In this document: positions 41,628-51,800 of the stretch, piece by piece | Position numbering within the stretch: the stretch's first letter is position 1 | Layout: every line of letters begins with the position of its first letter | Origin: UBA7803 sp041395905 | Lineage (GTDB): Bacteria > Pseudomonadota > Gammaproteobacteria > Pseudomonadales > Azotimanducaceae | Direction: 5' to 3' | DNA length: 64,000 nt | NCBI GenBank assembly: GCA_041395905.1 | Contig: JAWKZP010000005.1 | Span: forward strand, 248,001 to 312,000 | Program-made: the position numbers and the translations under genes | Notes under the pieces: model-generated | What the model was told of the DNA's origin: nothing | What the model saw: the letters and a program-made list of their open reading frames with translations, nothing else | Database searches by the model: none

Positions 41628-43985
41628 ATGAAGTTATCGCGCGCATGCCTGCTGGCTGCCGTTCTGTGCTGGAGCGGCCTGGCTGCGGCAGACGAGTTCA
41701 CCATCGACGACATCCGTCTGCAGGGGTTGCAGCGCGTCAGCGCGGGTACGGTGTTCAATCTGCTGCCGGTCAACGTGGGCGACACCATCGACGATCGAGA
41801 GGTGCGACAGCTGATCCGCGTGCTGTTTCAGAGCGGCTATTTCAACGACATCCACATGGCTCGCGATGGCGGCGTGCTGATCATCACGCTGGCGGAACGC
41901 CCTGCGATCGAGAGCATCGAGATCGATGGCAACAAGGCCATCAAGACCGAGGCGCTGCTCGATGGCCTCGGCCAGCAGGGTCTGCGTGAGGGCGAGATCT
42001 TCAAACAGGCGACTCTGGAGCGCGTCGGGATCGAGCTGGAGCGACAGTACGTGGCGCAGGGTCGCTACGGTGCGAGCATCGACACCGAGGTCGAAGAGCT
42101 GCCACGCAACCGCGTGGCCATCAAGATCAACGTGGTCGAAGGCAAGAGCTCGGGGATCCGGCACATCAACATCGTGGGCGCCAAGGTGTTCGGGCAGGAA
42201 GAGCTGCTCGACGTCATGGAGCTCAAGCACCCGAGCCTGTTTTCGTTCTATCGCAACGACGACAAATACTCGCGCGAGAAGCTGTCGGGCGATCTCGAGA
42301 AGCTCGAGTCCTACTACAAGGACCGCGGCTACGTGGAGTTCAAGATCGACTCGACCCAGGTGAGCATCACGCCGGACCGCAGTCAGGTGTACATCACCAT
42401 CAACGTCAGCGAAGGCGAGCGCTTCAACGTCCGCGACGTCGACCTGGTCGGCGAGCTCAACGACGTGCGTCCGGAAGACCTGCGACGCCTGTTCGTAGTG
42501 GCGCCCGGACAGGTGTTCTCGCAGGCGCGCGTGACCGCGACCGAGGAACGGCTCACCCAGGCGCTCGGCAATGCCGGCTATACCTTCGCGACCGCGACCG
42601 GCGTCCCCAAGGTCAACGACGACGGCACCGTGGACGTCGAGTTCTTCGTCGATGCGGGCAAGCGCGCGTATGTGCGGCGCATCTCCTTCAGCGGCAACAG
42701 GATCACCCAGGACGAGGTCATGCGTCGCGAGATGCGGCAGATGGAAGGCGGCTGGGCGTCTACCGCGCAGATCGATCTCTCCAAGGTGCGGCTCGAGCGG
42801 CTCGGGTTCTTCCAGGAGGTCAACGTCGAAACCCCGGCGGTCCCGGGCACCGACGATCAGGTCGACGTCAATTTCACGGTCGAGGAGCAGCCCTCGGGCA
42901 GCATCTCGGCAACGCTGGGTTATTCCCAGGGTTACGGGCTCATCCTGGGTGCGAACTACCAGCAGAACAATTTCCTGGGCACGGGCAACAGCCTGGGTCT
43001 GGGCCTCAGCTACTCGCAGTTCCAGCAGTCGGCCAGCTTCAACTTCTTCGATCCGTACTTCACGGTGGACGGCATCAGCCGCGGCTTCAACGTGTTCGCA
43101 CGCAGGCTCGACTACCAGCAGGCCAACATCGCCAGGTACTCGACCGATGCCTACGGCACCGGCGTGACGTTCGGCTTCCCGATCGGCGAGACGCAGCGGA
43201 TCAGCTTCGGCGGGGTCGTCGAGTACACGGATATCGCCGAGGGCCTGTACCCGGCTCAGGAGATTTCGGAGTTCATCGACAAGAACGGCAACGACTCGCT
43301 CAACTACAAGCTCAATCTATCCTGGAGCAGCTCGACGCTGAACCGGGGGCTGTTCCCCACCGCGGGCCGTGCCCAGTCGCTGGGATTGGAACTGGCCGTT
43401 CCCGGCAGCGATCTGGCGTTCTACAAGCTGCAGTACACCGGCCAGATGTACTTCCCGCTGGCACAGCGCTGGACGCTGCGCCTGCGCACGGAGCTCGGCT
43501 TCGGAGGCGGCTATGCGGGCACCGACTCGCTGCCTTTCTACGAGCACTTCTACGCCGGCGGCTTCGGCTCGGTGCGCGGCTTTCAGCAGAACACGCTCGG
43601 CCCGCGCAGCACCGAGCCGGTGGTGGACAGCAACGGCAACCCCTTGCCGTCGGGAATCTTCGGCCGCCGCAACGACCCGTTCGGAGGCAACCTGCTGGTG
43701 GAGGGCAGTGCAGAGCTGATCTTCCCGTTGCCGTTCGTGGAGGACAACCGTCAGTTCCGCCCGGTGATCTTCTTCGACGCCGGCAACGTGTTCAATACCA
43801 ACTGCCCGGAGTCGAGCACGTTCTGCGACGACTTCGACATCAATCTGATGCGCTACTCGGTCGGTGTCAGCGTCACCTGGCTGACCGGTCTGGGCCCGAT
43901 GACTTTCGGCCTGGCCAAGCCGTTCAACGTCTCGAAGTTCGACCAGGAAGAAACATTTCAGTTTGAGCTGGGCAGAACGTTCTGA
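41628..43985 (+). CDS. bamA: Outer-membrane assembly factor BamA
   Basis: A 785-residue Omp85 protein. A signal peptide (ACLLAAVLCWSGLAAA) precedes five POTRA domains starting at EFTIDDIRLQGLQRV and ending near residue 420, then a 16-stranded barrel. The barrel includes the Omp85 motif VRGFQQNTLGPRS and ends FQFELGRTF with the C-terminal aromatic signature. It inserts beta-barrel proteins into the outer membrane. Length is close to E. coli BamA (810). Confidence 0.97.
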   Translation: MKLSRACLLAAVLCWSGLAAADEFTIDDIRLQGLQRVSAGTVFNLLPVNVGDTIDDREVRQLIRVLFQSGYFNDIHMARDGGVLIITLAERPAIESIEIDGNKAIKTEALLDGLGQQGLREGEIFKQATLERVGIELERQYVAQGRYGASIDTEVEELPRNRVAIKINVVEGKSSGIRHINIVGAKVFGQEELLDVMELKHPSLFSFYRNDDKYSREKLSGDLEKLESYYKDRGYVEFKIDSTQVSITPDRSQVYITINVSEGERFNVRDVDLVGELNDVRPEDLRRLFVVAPGQVFSQARVTATEERLTQALGNAGYTFATATGVPKVNDDGTVDVEFFVDAGKRAYVRRISFSGNRITQDEVMRREMRQMEGGWASTAQIDLSKVRLERLGFFQEVNVETPAVPGTDDQVDVNFTVEEQPSGSISATLGYSQGYGLILGANYQQNNFLGTGNSLGLGLSYSQFQQSASFNFFDPYFTVDGISRGFNVFARRLDYQQANIARYSTDAYGTGVTFGFPIGETQRISFGGVVEYTDIAEGLYPAQEISEFIDKNGNDSLNYKLNLSWSSSTLNRGLFPTAGRAQSLGLELAVPGSDLAFYKLQYTGQMYFPLAQRWTLRLRTELGFGGGYAGTDSLPFYEHFYAGGFGSVRGFQQNTLGPRSTEPVVDSNGNPLPSGIFGRRNDPFGGNLLVEGSAELIFPLPFVEDNRQFRPVIFFDAGNVFNTNCPESSTFCDDFDINLMRYSVGVSVTWLTGLGPMTFGLAKPFNVSKFDQEETFQFELGRTF

Positions 43986-44049
43986 GGTAGAATGCCGGCC
44001 CTTCGCCGGCCGCCACGCAAGCGCGGCATGAAGCGCTAAGGAGTGAAAC

Positions 44050-44568
44050 GTGATCAAGAAGTGTCTGTATCTGTCTCTGATTCCGCTGCTGCTCGCCGCA
44101 GGCAGCGCGGCCGCCGAGATGAAAATCGCTGTGCTGGACACCCAGCGCGCGCTGCTGGAGAGCGAGGAAGCCAAGCAGCTGCTGCAGGGCTTTCAGCAGG
44201 ATCTGCAGAAGGAGCAGGATGATCTCAACAAGCTGGGCGACGAGATCCGCAACCTGCAGGAAACGCTGCAGAAGGACGCCGAGGTGCTGAGCCCGGCAGA
44301 GCAGCGCAAGCGCCAGAAGGAGATCGAAGACCGCCAGATCGACTATCAGTTCCTCGGCAACAAGCTGCAGAAAGAAGTCAACGACCGGCGTGAGGACCTG
44401 CTGCGTCAGATGGTTCCCAAGATAGATGCGGTGCTCAAGGATCTGATCGATCTGGAAGGCTACGACCTGATCATGGAACGCAGCAGCCTGCGTTACGCCA
44501 ATTCCAAGCACGACATCACCCGCAAGGTGACCGAGAAGCTCAACGAGCGTCGCGATTCGAGCAATTGA
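44050..44568 (+). CDS. skp: Periplasmic chaperone Skp/OmpH
   Basis: A 172-residue secreted chaperone that carries unfolded outer-membrane proteins to BamA. A signal peptide (CLYLSLIPLLLAAGSAAA) is followed by MKIAVLDTQRALLESEEAKQ and a long coiled-coil middle (about residues 45-120), then EGYDLIMERSSLRYA. A TAGAAT at 43988-43993 with TTGAGC 19 bases upstream could be a promoter, and a 6-bp GCCGGC stem-loop (43994-44010) lies in the gap after bamA. Confidence 0.92.
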   Translation: MIKKCLYLSLIPLLLAAGSAAAEMKIAVLDTQRALLESEEAKQLLQGFQQDLQKEQDDLNKLGDEIRNLQETLQKDAEVLSPAEQRKRQKEIEDRQIDYQFLGNKLQKEVNDRREDLLRQMVPKIDAVLKDLIDLEGYDLIMERSSLRYANSKHDITRKVTEKLNERRDSSN

Positions 44569-44581
44569 TCCGGCAGCGGCC

Positions 44582-45625
44582 GTGACGGATCCATCGTTCA
44601 GCCTGGCGGAGCTGTCCGAGCGCCTGCGGGCACGGCTGATCGGTGACCCTCAAATCCGCATCTCCGGCGTTGGCAGTCTTGCCAGCGCCGGCCCCGGTCA
44701 GATCAGCCATCTTTCCAGTCCCGCGTACCGGCGCCACCTTGCTGGCAGCCGTGCCGGCGCCGTAATCCTCCGCGAGGCGGACATGCCGCTGTGGCCCGGC
44801 GCCGCTCTGGTGTCCGCCAATCCCTACCTCACGTTCGCCCGCGCCTCGCAGCTGTTCGCCCGCCCGGTGGAACTCGCTGACGGCGTTTCGCCGCTGGCGG
44901 TCGTTGCGCCCGACGCCGAGGTCGATGCCAGTGCGCGCATCGCCCCGGGAGCGGTCATCGGCGCCCGCAGCAGCGTGGCGGCAGGCGTGCGGATTCATGC
45001 GAATTCGGTCATTGCCGAGGACTGCAGCATCGGCGCCGACAGCGTGATCATGGCCAACGTCGTGCTGTATCCAGGTGTCAGGCTGGGACCCCGATGTGTC
45101 GTGCACAGCGGGGCCGTGCTCGGCGCGGACGGCTTCGGCTTCACGCCGGACGAGCTCGGTCGGCTGCAGGCCATCGCGCAGCTCGGTGGTGTCACCATCG
45201 GTGCCGACGTGAGCATCGGTGCGGCCACCACCATCGATCGGGGCGCCATAGACGACACGATCATCGAAGACGGCGTGAAGATCGACAATCAGGTGCAGAT
45301 CGGTCACAACTGTCGAATCGGCGCCCACAGCGTGATCTGCGGCTGCGTCGGCATCGTCGGCAGCACGCGCATCGGTCGCCATTGCGTGCTGGCGGGCGGT
45401 GTCGGGGTGGGCGGCGACGGACCCATCGAGATCTGCGACGGGGTGGTGGTGAGTGGCATGACCCACGTATCGGCCTCGATCACCGAACCCGGCGTCTACT
45501 CCGGCGGCGTGCTGCACGCGCCCAGCCGGACGTGGAAGCGCAATGCGCTGCGTCTGCAGAAACTGGACGACCTGGCACGTCGTCTGGCCCGTCTGGAGAA
45601 ACGCCTGGGCGACGATAGTCCCTGA
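44582..45625 (+). CDS. lpxD: UDP-3-O-(3-hydroxymyristoyl)glucosamine N-acyltransferase LpxD
   Basis: A 347-residue trimeric left-handed beta-helix enzyme, the third step of lipid A synthesis. An N-terminal uridine-binding domain (GQISHLSSPAYRRHL) precedes the hexapeptide repeats, with the catalytic His in QIGHNCRIGAHSVICGCVGIVGS. The C-terminal helix includes LDDLARRLARLEKRL. GTG 44582 follows skp by 13 bases. It lies in the conserved bamA-skp-lpxD-fabZ-lpxA-lpxB cluster. Confidence 0.96.
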   Translation: MTDPSFSLAELSERLRARLIGDPQIRISGVGSLASAGPGQISHLSSPAYRRHLAGSRAGAVILREADMPLWPGAALVSANPYLTFARASQLFARPVELADGVSPLAVVAPDAEVDASARIAPGAVIGARSSVAAGVRIHANSVIAEDCSIGADSVIMANVVLYPGVRLGPRCVVHSGAVLGADGFGFTPDELGRLQAIAQLGGVTIGADVSIGAATTIDRGAIDDTIIEDGVKIDNQVQIGHNCRIGAHSVICGCVGIVGSTRIGRHCVLAGGVGVGGDGPIEICDGVVVSGMTHVSASITEPGVYSGGVLHAPSRTWKRNALRLQKLDDLARRLARLEKRLGDDSP

Positions 45626-45693
45626 TACAATCGGCCGGCGGCGCGAGCCTGCCCGGCGTACATCGAACAACTGGTCGAACCATTGGGCCCAGC

Positions 45694-46137
45694 ATGAAAA
45701 CGATTACCGAACTGTTTGAATTTCTGCCACACCGTTACCCGTTTCTGCTGGTTGATCGGGTGCTCGAAATCGTTCCGGACGAACGCATAACCGGCTTCAA
45801 GAACGTCACCTTCAACGAGCCGTTCTTCAACGGGCATTTTCCGGGGCAGCCGATCATGCCGGGCGTGCTGATCATCGAAGCCATGGCGCAGCTGTCCGGC
45901 GTGCTGGCGTTCGAGTCCAAGGGCCGCCGCCCCGCCGACGGCCATACCTACTACCTCGCGGGTACCGACAAGTCGCGCTTCCGCCGTCCGGTGGTACCGG
46001 GCGACCGGCTCATGATGGAAAGCCGTCTGCTCGCGGACAAACGCGGCGTCGTCAAGTTCGACTGCCGGGCGTTCGTCGATGACGAGCTCGCCTGCACTTC
46101 GGAAATTCTCTGCATGGAGCGGGAACTGAGATCTTGA
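45694..46137 (+). CDS. fabZ: 3-hydroxyacyl-ACP dehydratase FabZ
   Basis: A 147-residue hot-dog-fold enzyme dehydrating beta-hydroxyacyl-ACP in fatty-acid elongation. It competes with LpxA/LpxD for the same substrate, explaining the clustering. Motifs: LPHRYPFLLVDRVLEI, with the catalytic His, and FNGHFPGQPIMPGVLIIEAMAQ, with the catalytic Glu. A TACAAT hexamer at 45626-45631 upstream could serve as a -10. The stop overlaps the lpxA TTG by 3 bases. Confidence 0.96.
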   Translation: MKTITELFEFLPHRYPFLLVDRVLEIVPDERITGFKNVTFNEPFFNGHFPGQPIMPGVLIIEAMAQLSGVLAFESKGRRPADGHTYYLAGTDKSRFRRPVVPGDRLMMESRLLADKRGVVKFDCRAFVDDELACTSEILCMERELRS

Positions 46138-46937
46138 TCGATCCGCGCGCGATCATCGACCCGTCGGCCCGGATCGGCGCCAACGTCACGATCGGGCCCT
46201 GGTCCATCGTCGGCGCACACGTCGAGATCGGTGACGACTGCGTGCTGGCATCCCACGTGGTGCTCAAGGGCCCGACGCGGCTCGGCCGTGGCAACCGGAT
46301 TTTTCAGTTCGCCAGCATTGGCGAAGACACCTCGGACATGAGCTATGCCGGCGAACCCACCGAGCTGATCGTCGGCGATGGCAACGTGTTCCGCGAGGGC
46401 GTGCACGTGCATCGCGGCACGCTGAAAGATCAGGGCCGAACCGTGATCGGCAGCCATTGTCTGTTCATGCCCTACGTGCACGTAGCCCACGACTGCGTCG
46501 TGGGCGATCACGTGATCATGGCCAACTACGCGGCCCTGTCGGGGCACGTGCACGTTGGTGATCACGCCAACTTCGGCGGTTACGCCGGCGTAGCCCAGTA
46601 CCGGTGTGTCGGCACCAGCGCCCACATCGCAGCCATGAGCCTGGTGATCAAGGATGTACCGCCCTTCATGACCGCCATGGGCAATCCCGCGGTTGCCATC
46701 GGCCTGAACGTCGAGGGGCTGCGGCGCCGGGACTTCGACAAGGACGTCATTGCCGCCCTTCGTGATGCCCACAAGGTGGTGTACCGCGACGGGCTGACGG
46801 TCGAGCAGGCCTGTGCCAGGCTCGAGCAGGCGGCGGCGCGGTTTCCGGAGGTGGCGGAGTTCACCGCTGCCGTGCGAGCCTCCCGCTGGGGAATCGTTCG
46901 ACCGCGCGCGCGCAACGGGACGGATGGCGACGACTGA
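46134..46937 (+). CDS. lpxA: UDP-N-acetylglucosamine O-acyltransferase LpxA
   Basis: A 267-residue beta-helix acyltransferase, the first step of lipid A synthesis. The start IDPRAIIDPSARIGANVTIGPW is the family N-terminus, from TTG 46134 overlapping the fabZ stop. The catalytic His lies in YVHVAHDCVVGDHVIM. The C-terminal helical domain (FDKDVIAALRDAHKVVYRDGL) follows. The last 14 bases overlap lpxB. Confidence 0.96.
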   Translation: MIDPRAIIDPSARIGANVTIGPWSIVGAHVEIGDDCVLASHVVLKGPTRLGRGNRIFQFASIGEDTSDMSYAGEPTELIVGDGNVFREGVHVHRGTLKDQGRTVIGSHCLFMPYVHVAHDCVVGDHVIMANYAALSGHVHVGDHANFGGYAGVAQYRCVGTSAHIAAMSLVIKDVPPFMTAMGNPAVAIGLNVEGLRRRDFDKDVIAALRDAHKVVYRDGLTVEQACARLEQAAARFPEVAEFTAAVRASRWGIVRPRARNGTDGDD

Positions 46938-48153
46938 CCTCCGCGCCGGGAAGCGGGTCAGCGTGGCGGCTGATTCGCCGGTCATCGGAATTCTGGCCGG
47001 CGAGCCATCTGGCGACAGTCTCGGCCGCGGCCTGATGGCCGAGCTCCGCGAGCGCTTTCCCGGGGCGCGATTCGTAGGCATCGGCGGCGCCGGCATGGCG
47101 TCGCAAGGGCTCGCGACGCTGGTTCCCATGAATCGCCTGGCGGTCAACGGTTTCGTGGATCCGATTCGGCGGCTGCCCGAGCTCATCGGCATTTTCAGGC
47201 TACTTCTTCGCACCTTCGCGCGCGAGCGGCCGGACGTCTTCGTGGGCGTTGATTTCAACGTTTTCAACCTGCTGCTCGAGCGCCGGCTCAAGCAGCGGGG
47301 GATCGCCACCGTGCATTACGTCAGCCCGTCGGTTTATGCCTGGCGGCGGGGTCGGGTGCGGCGCGTGGCGCGCGCAGCGGACGTGCTGCTGACGCTGTTC
47401 CCGTTCGAGCCCGCATTCTACGCGGCCACCGCCGTACGGGCGGTGTTCGTCGGGCACCCGCTGGCGGATGCCATCGATCCGTCGGATGCCGGCCCGGCGG
47501 CGAAGGCCGCGGCGCGCGACGCGCTGGGGCTGAGCGGAACGGGCACGGTGGTGGCCCTGCTGCCCGGCAGCCGGATGTCAGAAATCCGACTTCTGGGAGA
47601 TCTGTTTCTGGATACGGCGCGGGCTCTGGGCGTGGCGTTGCCGGACGTGCGCTTCGTGGTGCCCTGCGTGCGGCCCGGCGTTGCTGCGTGGCTCGAGGAA
47701 GCGCGGCGCCGCTACCAGGATCTGGCGCTGACCGCCTACCAGGGCGATGCCCGGCGGGCGCTGACCGCCTGCGACGTCGCGCTGGTGAAGTCGGGCACCA
47801 GCACGCTCGAAGCCATGCTGCTCGAGCGCCCCATGGTCGTGAGCTACCGCCTTGGTCGAGCCAGCTACCTGCTGGTGCGGGCGCTGCTGCGCACGCCCTA
47901 CGTGGCGCTGCCGAACATACTGGCGGGGCGCCCGCTGGTGCCGGAACTGCTGCAGGATGCGGCAACCGCCCCCGCGCTTGCCGCCGCGCTGGTGTCAGAG
48001 CTGGACAAATCGCGCCGCGATCCAGAATATCTACGACCTTTCCAGGAGCTTCACCAGGCGCTGCGCCAGGGGGCCGATCGTAGAGCCGCAGCCGCGGTGG
48101 CCGAAGTCGTGGAAGCGTGCCGGCAGAGCGTGGTGCGCGCTCGACCCAGCTGA
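46924..48153 (+). CDS. lpxB: Lipid A disaccharide synthase LpxB
   Basis: A 409-residue peripheral inner-membrane glycosyltransferase (GT19) joining lipid X and UDP-2,3-diacylglucosamine. The signature GILAGEPSGDSLGRGLM is near residue 20, followed by MNRLAVNGFVDPIRRLPEL, YVSPSVYAWRRGRV, LLPGSRMSEI and the acceptor/donor motif VKSGTSTLEAMLL. ATG 46924 is inside the end of lpxA; the N-terminal 18 residues are extra compared with E. coli (382). Confidence 0.95.
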   Translation: MATTDLRAGKRVSVAADSPVIGILAGEPSGDSLGRGLMAELRERFPGARFVGIGGAGMASQGLATLVPMNRLAVNGFVDPIRRLPELIGIFRLLLRTFARERPDVFVGVDFNVFNLLLERRLKQRGIATVHYVSPSVYAWRRGRVRRVARAADVLLTLFPFEPAFYAATAVRAVFVGHPLADAIDPSDAGPAAKAAARDALGLSGTGTVVALLPGSRMSEIRLLGDLFLDTARALGVALPDVRFVVPCVRPGVAAWLEEARRRYQDLALTAYQGDARRALTACDVALVKSGTSTLEAMLLERPMVVSYRLGRASYLLVRALLRTPYVALPNILAGRPLVPELLQDAATAPALAAALVSELDKSRRDPEYLRPFQELHQALRQGADRRAAAAVAEVVEACRQSVVRARPS

Positions 48154-48266
48154 TGGCCGGTTGATTCGCGGTCGATAAATCAGGCGAACCGAGAGGGAAG
48201 CAGCATCGTGACACCCGTACCAGCAGGCGAGCGCGCGGCCATCCGCGCTGCCGCAGTCGGCCGCAC

Positions 48267-48872
48267 ATGACCCGGGACGGTGCTGCCGCCACGGTGCGCC
48301 TCATCGCTGGCGTGGACGAGGTCGGGCGTGGGCCGCTCGCCGGACCGGTGCTGGCGGCCGCTGTGATTCTCGATCCCGGGGTCGAGGTCGCGGGCCTCGC
48401 GGATTCCAAGAAGCTCAGCGCGCGCAGGCGCGAGCTGCTGGCCGAGCGGATCCGCGCGTCCGCGCTGGCCTGGGCCATTGGCCGAGCCGAGGTGGAAGAA
48501 ATCGACAGCCTCAACATCCTGCGCGCCAGTCACCTGGCGATGCAGCGCGCGGTGCGCGCGCTGACGCTGGAGCCTGCGGAGATTCTGGTGGACGGCAACC
48601 TGCTGCCCGAGTTCGGCCTGCCCGGCCGCGCCATCGTGCGCGGCGATGCGCTGATACCGGCCATCAGCGCCGCTGCCATCGTCGCCAAGGTTGCCCGCGA
48701 TGCCGAGATGGTGGCGATGGCGCGCCGCTTTCCCGGTTATGGCCTCGAGCAGCACAAAGGCTATCCCACCCCGGCGCATCTCGAAGCGCTCGCGGCGCTG
48801 GGGCCGTCGCCGCAGCATCGGCGCAGCTTCGCGCCGGTGCGCGCCTGCCTGAGCGGGGGCGGCAGGACGTGA
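48267..48872 (+). CDS. rnhB: Ribonuclease HII
   Basis: A 201-residue enzyme removing ribonucleotides embedded in DNA. The catalytic signature IAGVDEVGRGPLAGPV carries the DEDD first acids, with ADSKKLSARRRELL and AAIVAKVARDAEM downstream. The length matches E. coli RNase HII (198). A 113-base gap separates it from lpxB. The stop overlaps dnaE by 4 bases, as in many proteobacteria. Confidence 0.95.
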   Translation: MTRDGAAATVRLIAGVDEVGRGPLAGPVLAAAVILDPGVEVAGLADSKKLSARRRELLAERIRASALAWAIGRAEVEEIDSLNILRASHLAMQRAVRALTLEPAEILVDGNLLPEFGLPGRAIVRGDALIPAISAAAIVAKVARDAEMVAMARRFPGYGLEQHKGYPTPAHLEALAALGPSPQHRRSFAPVRACLSGGGRT

Positions 48873-51800
48873 GCACACCGCAGTTCGTGCATCTGCGTGT
48901 ACACAGCGAATACTCGCTGGTGGACAGCATCATCAAGGTGAAGTCGCTGGCCAGGCGCGCCGCGGAACTCGGGATGCCGGCCATCGCGTTGACGGATCAC
49001 TGCAATCTGTTCGCGCTGGTGAAGTTCTACCAGGCCTGTCTGGGCACGGGCGTGAAGCCGCTCATCGGCGCAGATCTGCGCATTGCCAGCGCACTGGGCG
49101 AGGTTGTGCGGGTTACCGTCCTGGCGATGAATCAGCAGGGTCTGCGCCAGCTGATCCGGCTGGTTTCCGACGCCTACATTGGTGAAGGGGAACGCGGCGT
49201 GGTGCCGCGCGAGCAGCTGTTCGAGCATGCCGAGGGTCTGCTGGCGCTGTGCGGCGGGCGTCAGGGCGAGATCGGGCTCGCGCTCGCCAAAGGCGATCCT
49301 GACCTGGCGCAGCGACTCGCCGCCGAGTGGGCCGCGGCGTTCACCGATCGCTTCTACCTGGAGCTCACGCGCACAGGGCGCCCGGGTGAAGAGGCGCACG
49401 TCGCCGCGGCCGTGCAGATCGCGGTGCGGGCCGATCTGCCCGTGGTGGCGACCAACGACGTGTGCTTTCTCGACCAGGACGATTTCGAAGCGCACGAAAC
49501 CCGCGTGTGCATTCACGACGGCCGCACGCTGGACGACCCGCGCCGAGAGCGCCGCTACAGCCAGGCGCAATATCTGAAGAGCGCCTCCGAAATGGCCGCG
49601 CTGTTCGCCGATGTGCCGGAAGCGCTCGCCAACAGCGTCGAGATCGCGCGGCGCTGCACCGCGGAGCTGGCTCTGGGTGAGTACTTCCTGCCCAACTATC
49701 CGATTCCGGAAGGGTTCAGCCGCGAGAGCTACCTCGCCCACGTGGCTCGCGAGGGGCTGGACCGGCGCCTGGCCGAGCTCAGCGGGCGTGGTGAGCTGTT
49801 CCTCGACGAGCAGGAGTACCGCGCCCGGCTCGAGTTCGAGCTCGGCATCATCAATCAGATGGGCTTCCCCGGCTATTTCCTGATCGTCATGGAATTCATC
49901 GCCTGGGCCAAGTCCCAGGGAATCCCGGTGGGGCCGGGCAGGGGTTCCGGCGGCGGCTCGCTGGCGGCGTACGCGCTCGGAATCACGGACATGGATCCGT
50001 TGCGCTACGGCCTGCTGTTCGAGCGGTTTCTCAATCCCGAGCGGGTCTCCATGCCGGATTTCGACATCGACTTCTGCATGGAAGGGCGCGACCGCGTGAT
50101 CGCGCACGTGTCCGAACAGTACGGCCAGGACGCGGTCAGCCAGATCATCACGTTCGGCACCATGGCGGCCAAGGCCGTGGTTCGCGACGTGGCGCGGGTC
50201 CAGGGCAAGCCCTACGGTCTGGCGGACAAGCTGTCGAAGCTGATTCCGTTCGAGGTCGGCATGACCCTGGCCAAGGCCGTCGAGCAATCCAGCGAGCTCG
50301 CCAACTTCATCGCCGAGAGCGAGGAGGTGGGCGAGATCATGGAAATGGCCTACAAGCTGGAAGGCATCGTCCGCGGCGTCGGCAAGCATGCGGGCGGGGT
50401 CGTGATCGCGCCGTCGGCACTGACGGACTTCGTGCCGCTTTACGTGGACGATGCCACCGGTGGGCTCATCTCGCAGTTCGACAAGGACGACGTCGAGAGC
50501 GCCGGCCTGGTGAAGTTCGACTTTCTGGGGCTGAAGACCCTGACCATCATCGACTGGGCCGTCGCCGCGATCAACGCCCAGCACCCGGACGGCGCGCAGC
50601 CGCTCGCCATCGATCGGCTGCCTCTGGACGACCCGGACACCTTCGACCTGCTGCGGCGTGCCGAGACCACGGGCGTGTTCCAGCTCGAATCGCGCGGCAT
50701 GAAGGACCTGATCCGCAGGCTGCAGCCTGACCGCTTCGACGACATCATCGCGCTGGTGGCGCTGTTCCGGCCGGGCCCGCTGCAGTCGGGCGCCGTGGAC
50801 GATTACATCGACCGCAAGCACCGGCGCAAGCCCGTGGAGTATCCGCACCCGGACGTGGGGCCCGTGCTGGAGACCACCTACGGGGTGATGCTCTACCAGG
50901 AACAGGTGATGGAAATCGCCCAGGTCCTGGCGGGCTTCACGCTCGGCCAGGCGGACCTGCTGCGGCGGGCCATGGGCAAGAAGAAGCCGGAAGAGATGGC
51001 AAAGGTGCGCCAGCAGTTCCTCGACGGGTGCAGCCAGCGCGGCGTGGACCTGACGCTGGCCGGGCACATTTTCGACCTGATGGAGAAATTCTCCGGCTAC
51101 GCGTTCAACAAATCCCACAGTGCCACGTACGCGCTGGTGTCGTTTCAGACGGCCTGGCTCAAGGCGCACTATCCGGCCGAATTCATGGCAGCGACGCTCT
51201 CCGCCGACATGCAGAACATCGACAAGGTCGTGGGCCTGGTCGACGAGGTGCGGCGCATGCGGCTCGAGCTGCTGCCGCCCAGCGTCAACCTCTCTGAGTT
51301 CCGCTTTTCCGGCCGTGACGGTCGCGTGATCTACGGCCTCGGTGCCGTGCGTGGCGTCGGCTCGGGGCCGGTGAGCGCCCTGGTGGAGTCCCGCACGGCC
51401 GACGGGCCGTTCCGCAACCTTGCCGATTTCTGCCGGAGAGTAGACGCGCGGCGGGCCAACCGGCGCGTCATCGAGGCGCTGATCCGCGCCGGCGCCATGG
51501 ATGAGTTTGCGCTCGCCGACGAAGCGCTCGAGCAGGTGCGGGCACGCCTGCTGGCAGAGCTCCCGGACGCGCTGCAGGGTGCCGAGCAGATCGCGCGCAA
51601 TGCCGAGCTCGGAATGACGGACCTGTTCGGTGGTGTGAGCGAGCAGCAGGTGGCGGCGGGCGCCCACCGGCGTGCTCCGCCCATGACCAAGCGCGACCGC
51701 CTGGAAGGAGAGAAGGACACCCTGGGCCTGTACCTCACCGGTCATCCCATCGAGGACTATCTCGACGAGCTGCGCCAGATCTGCTCGGCCAACATCGCGT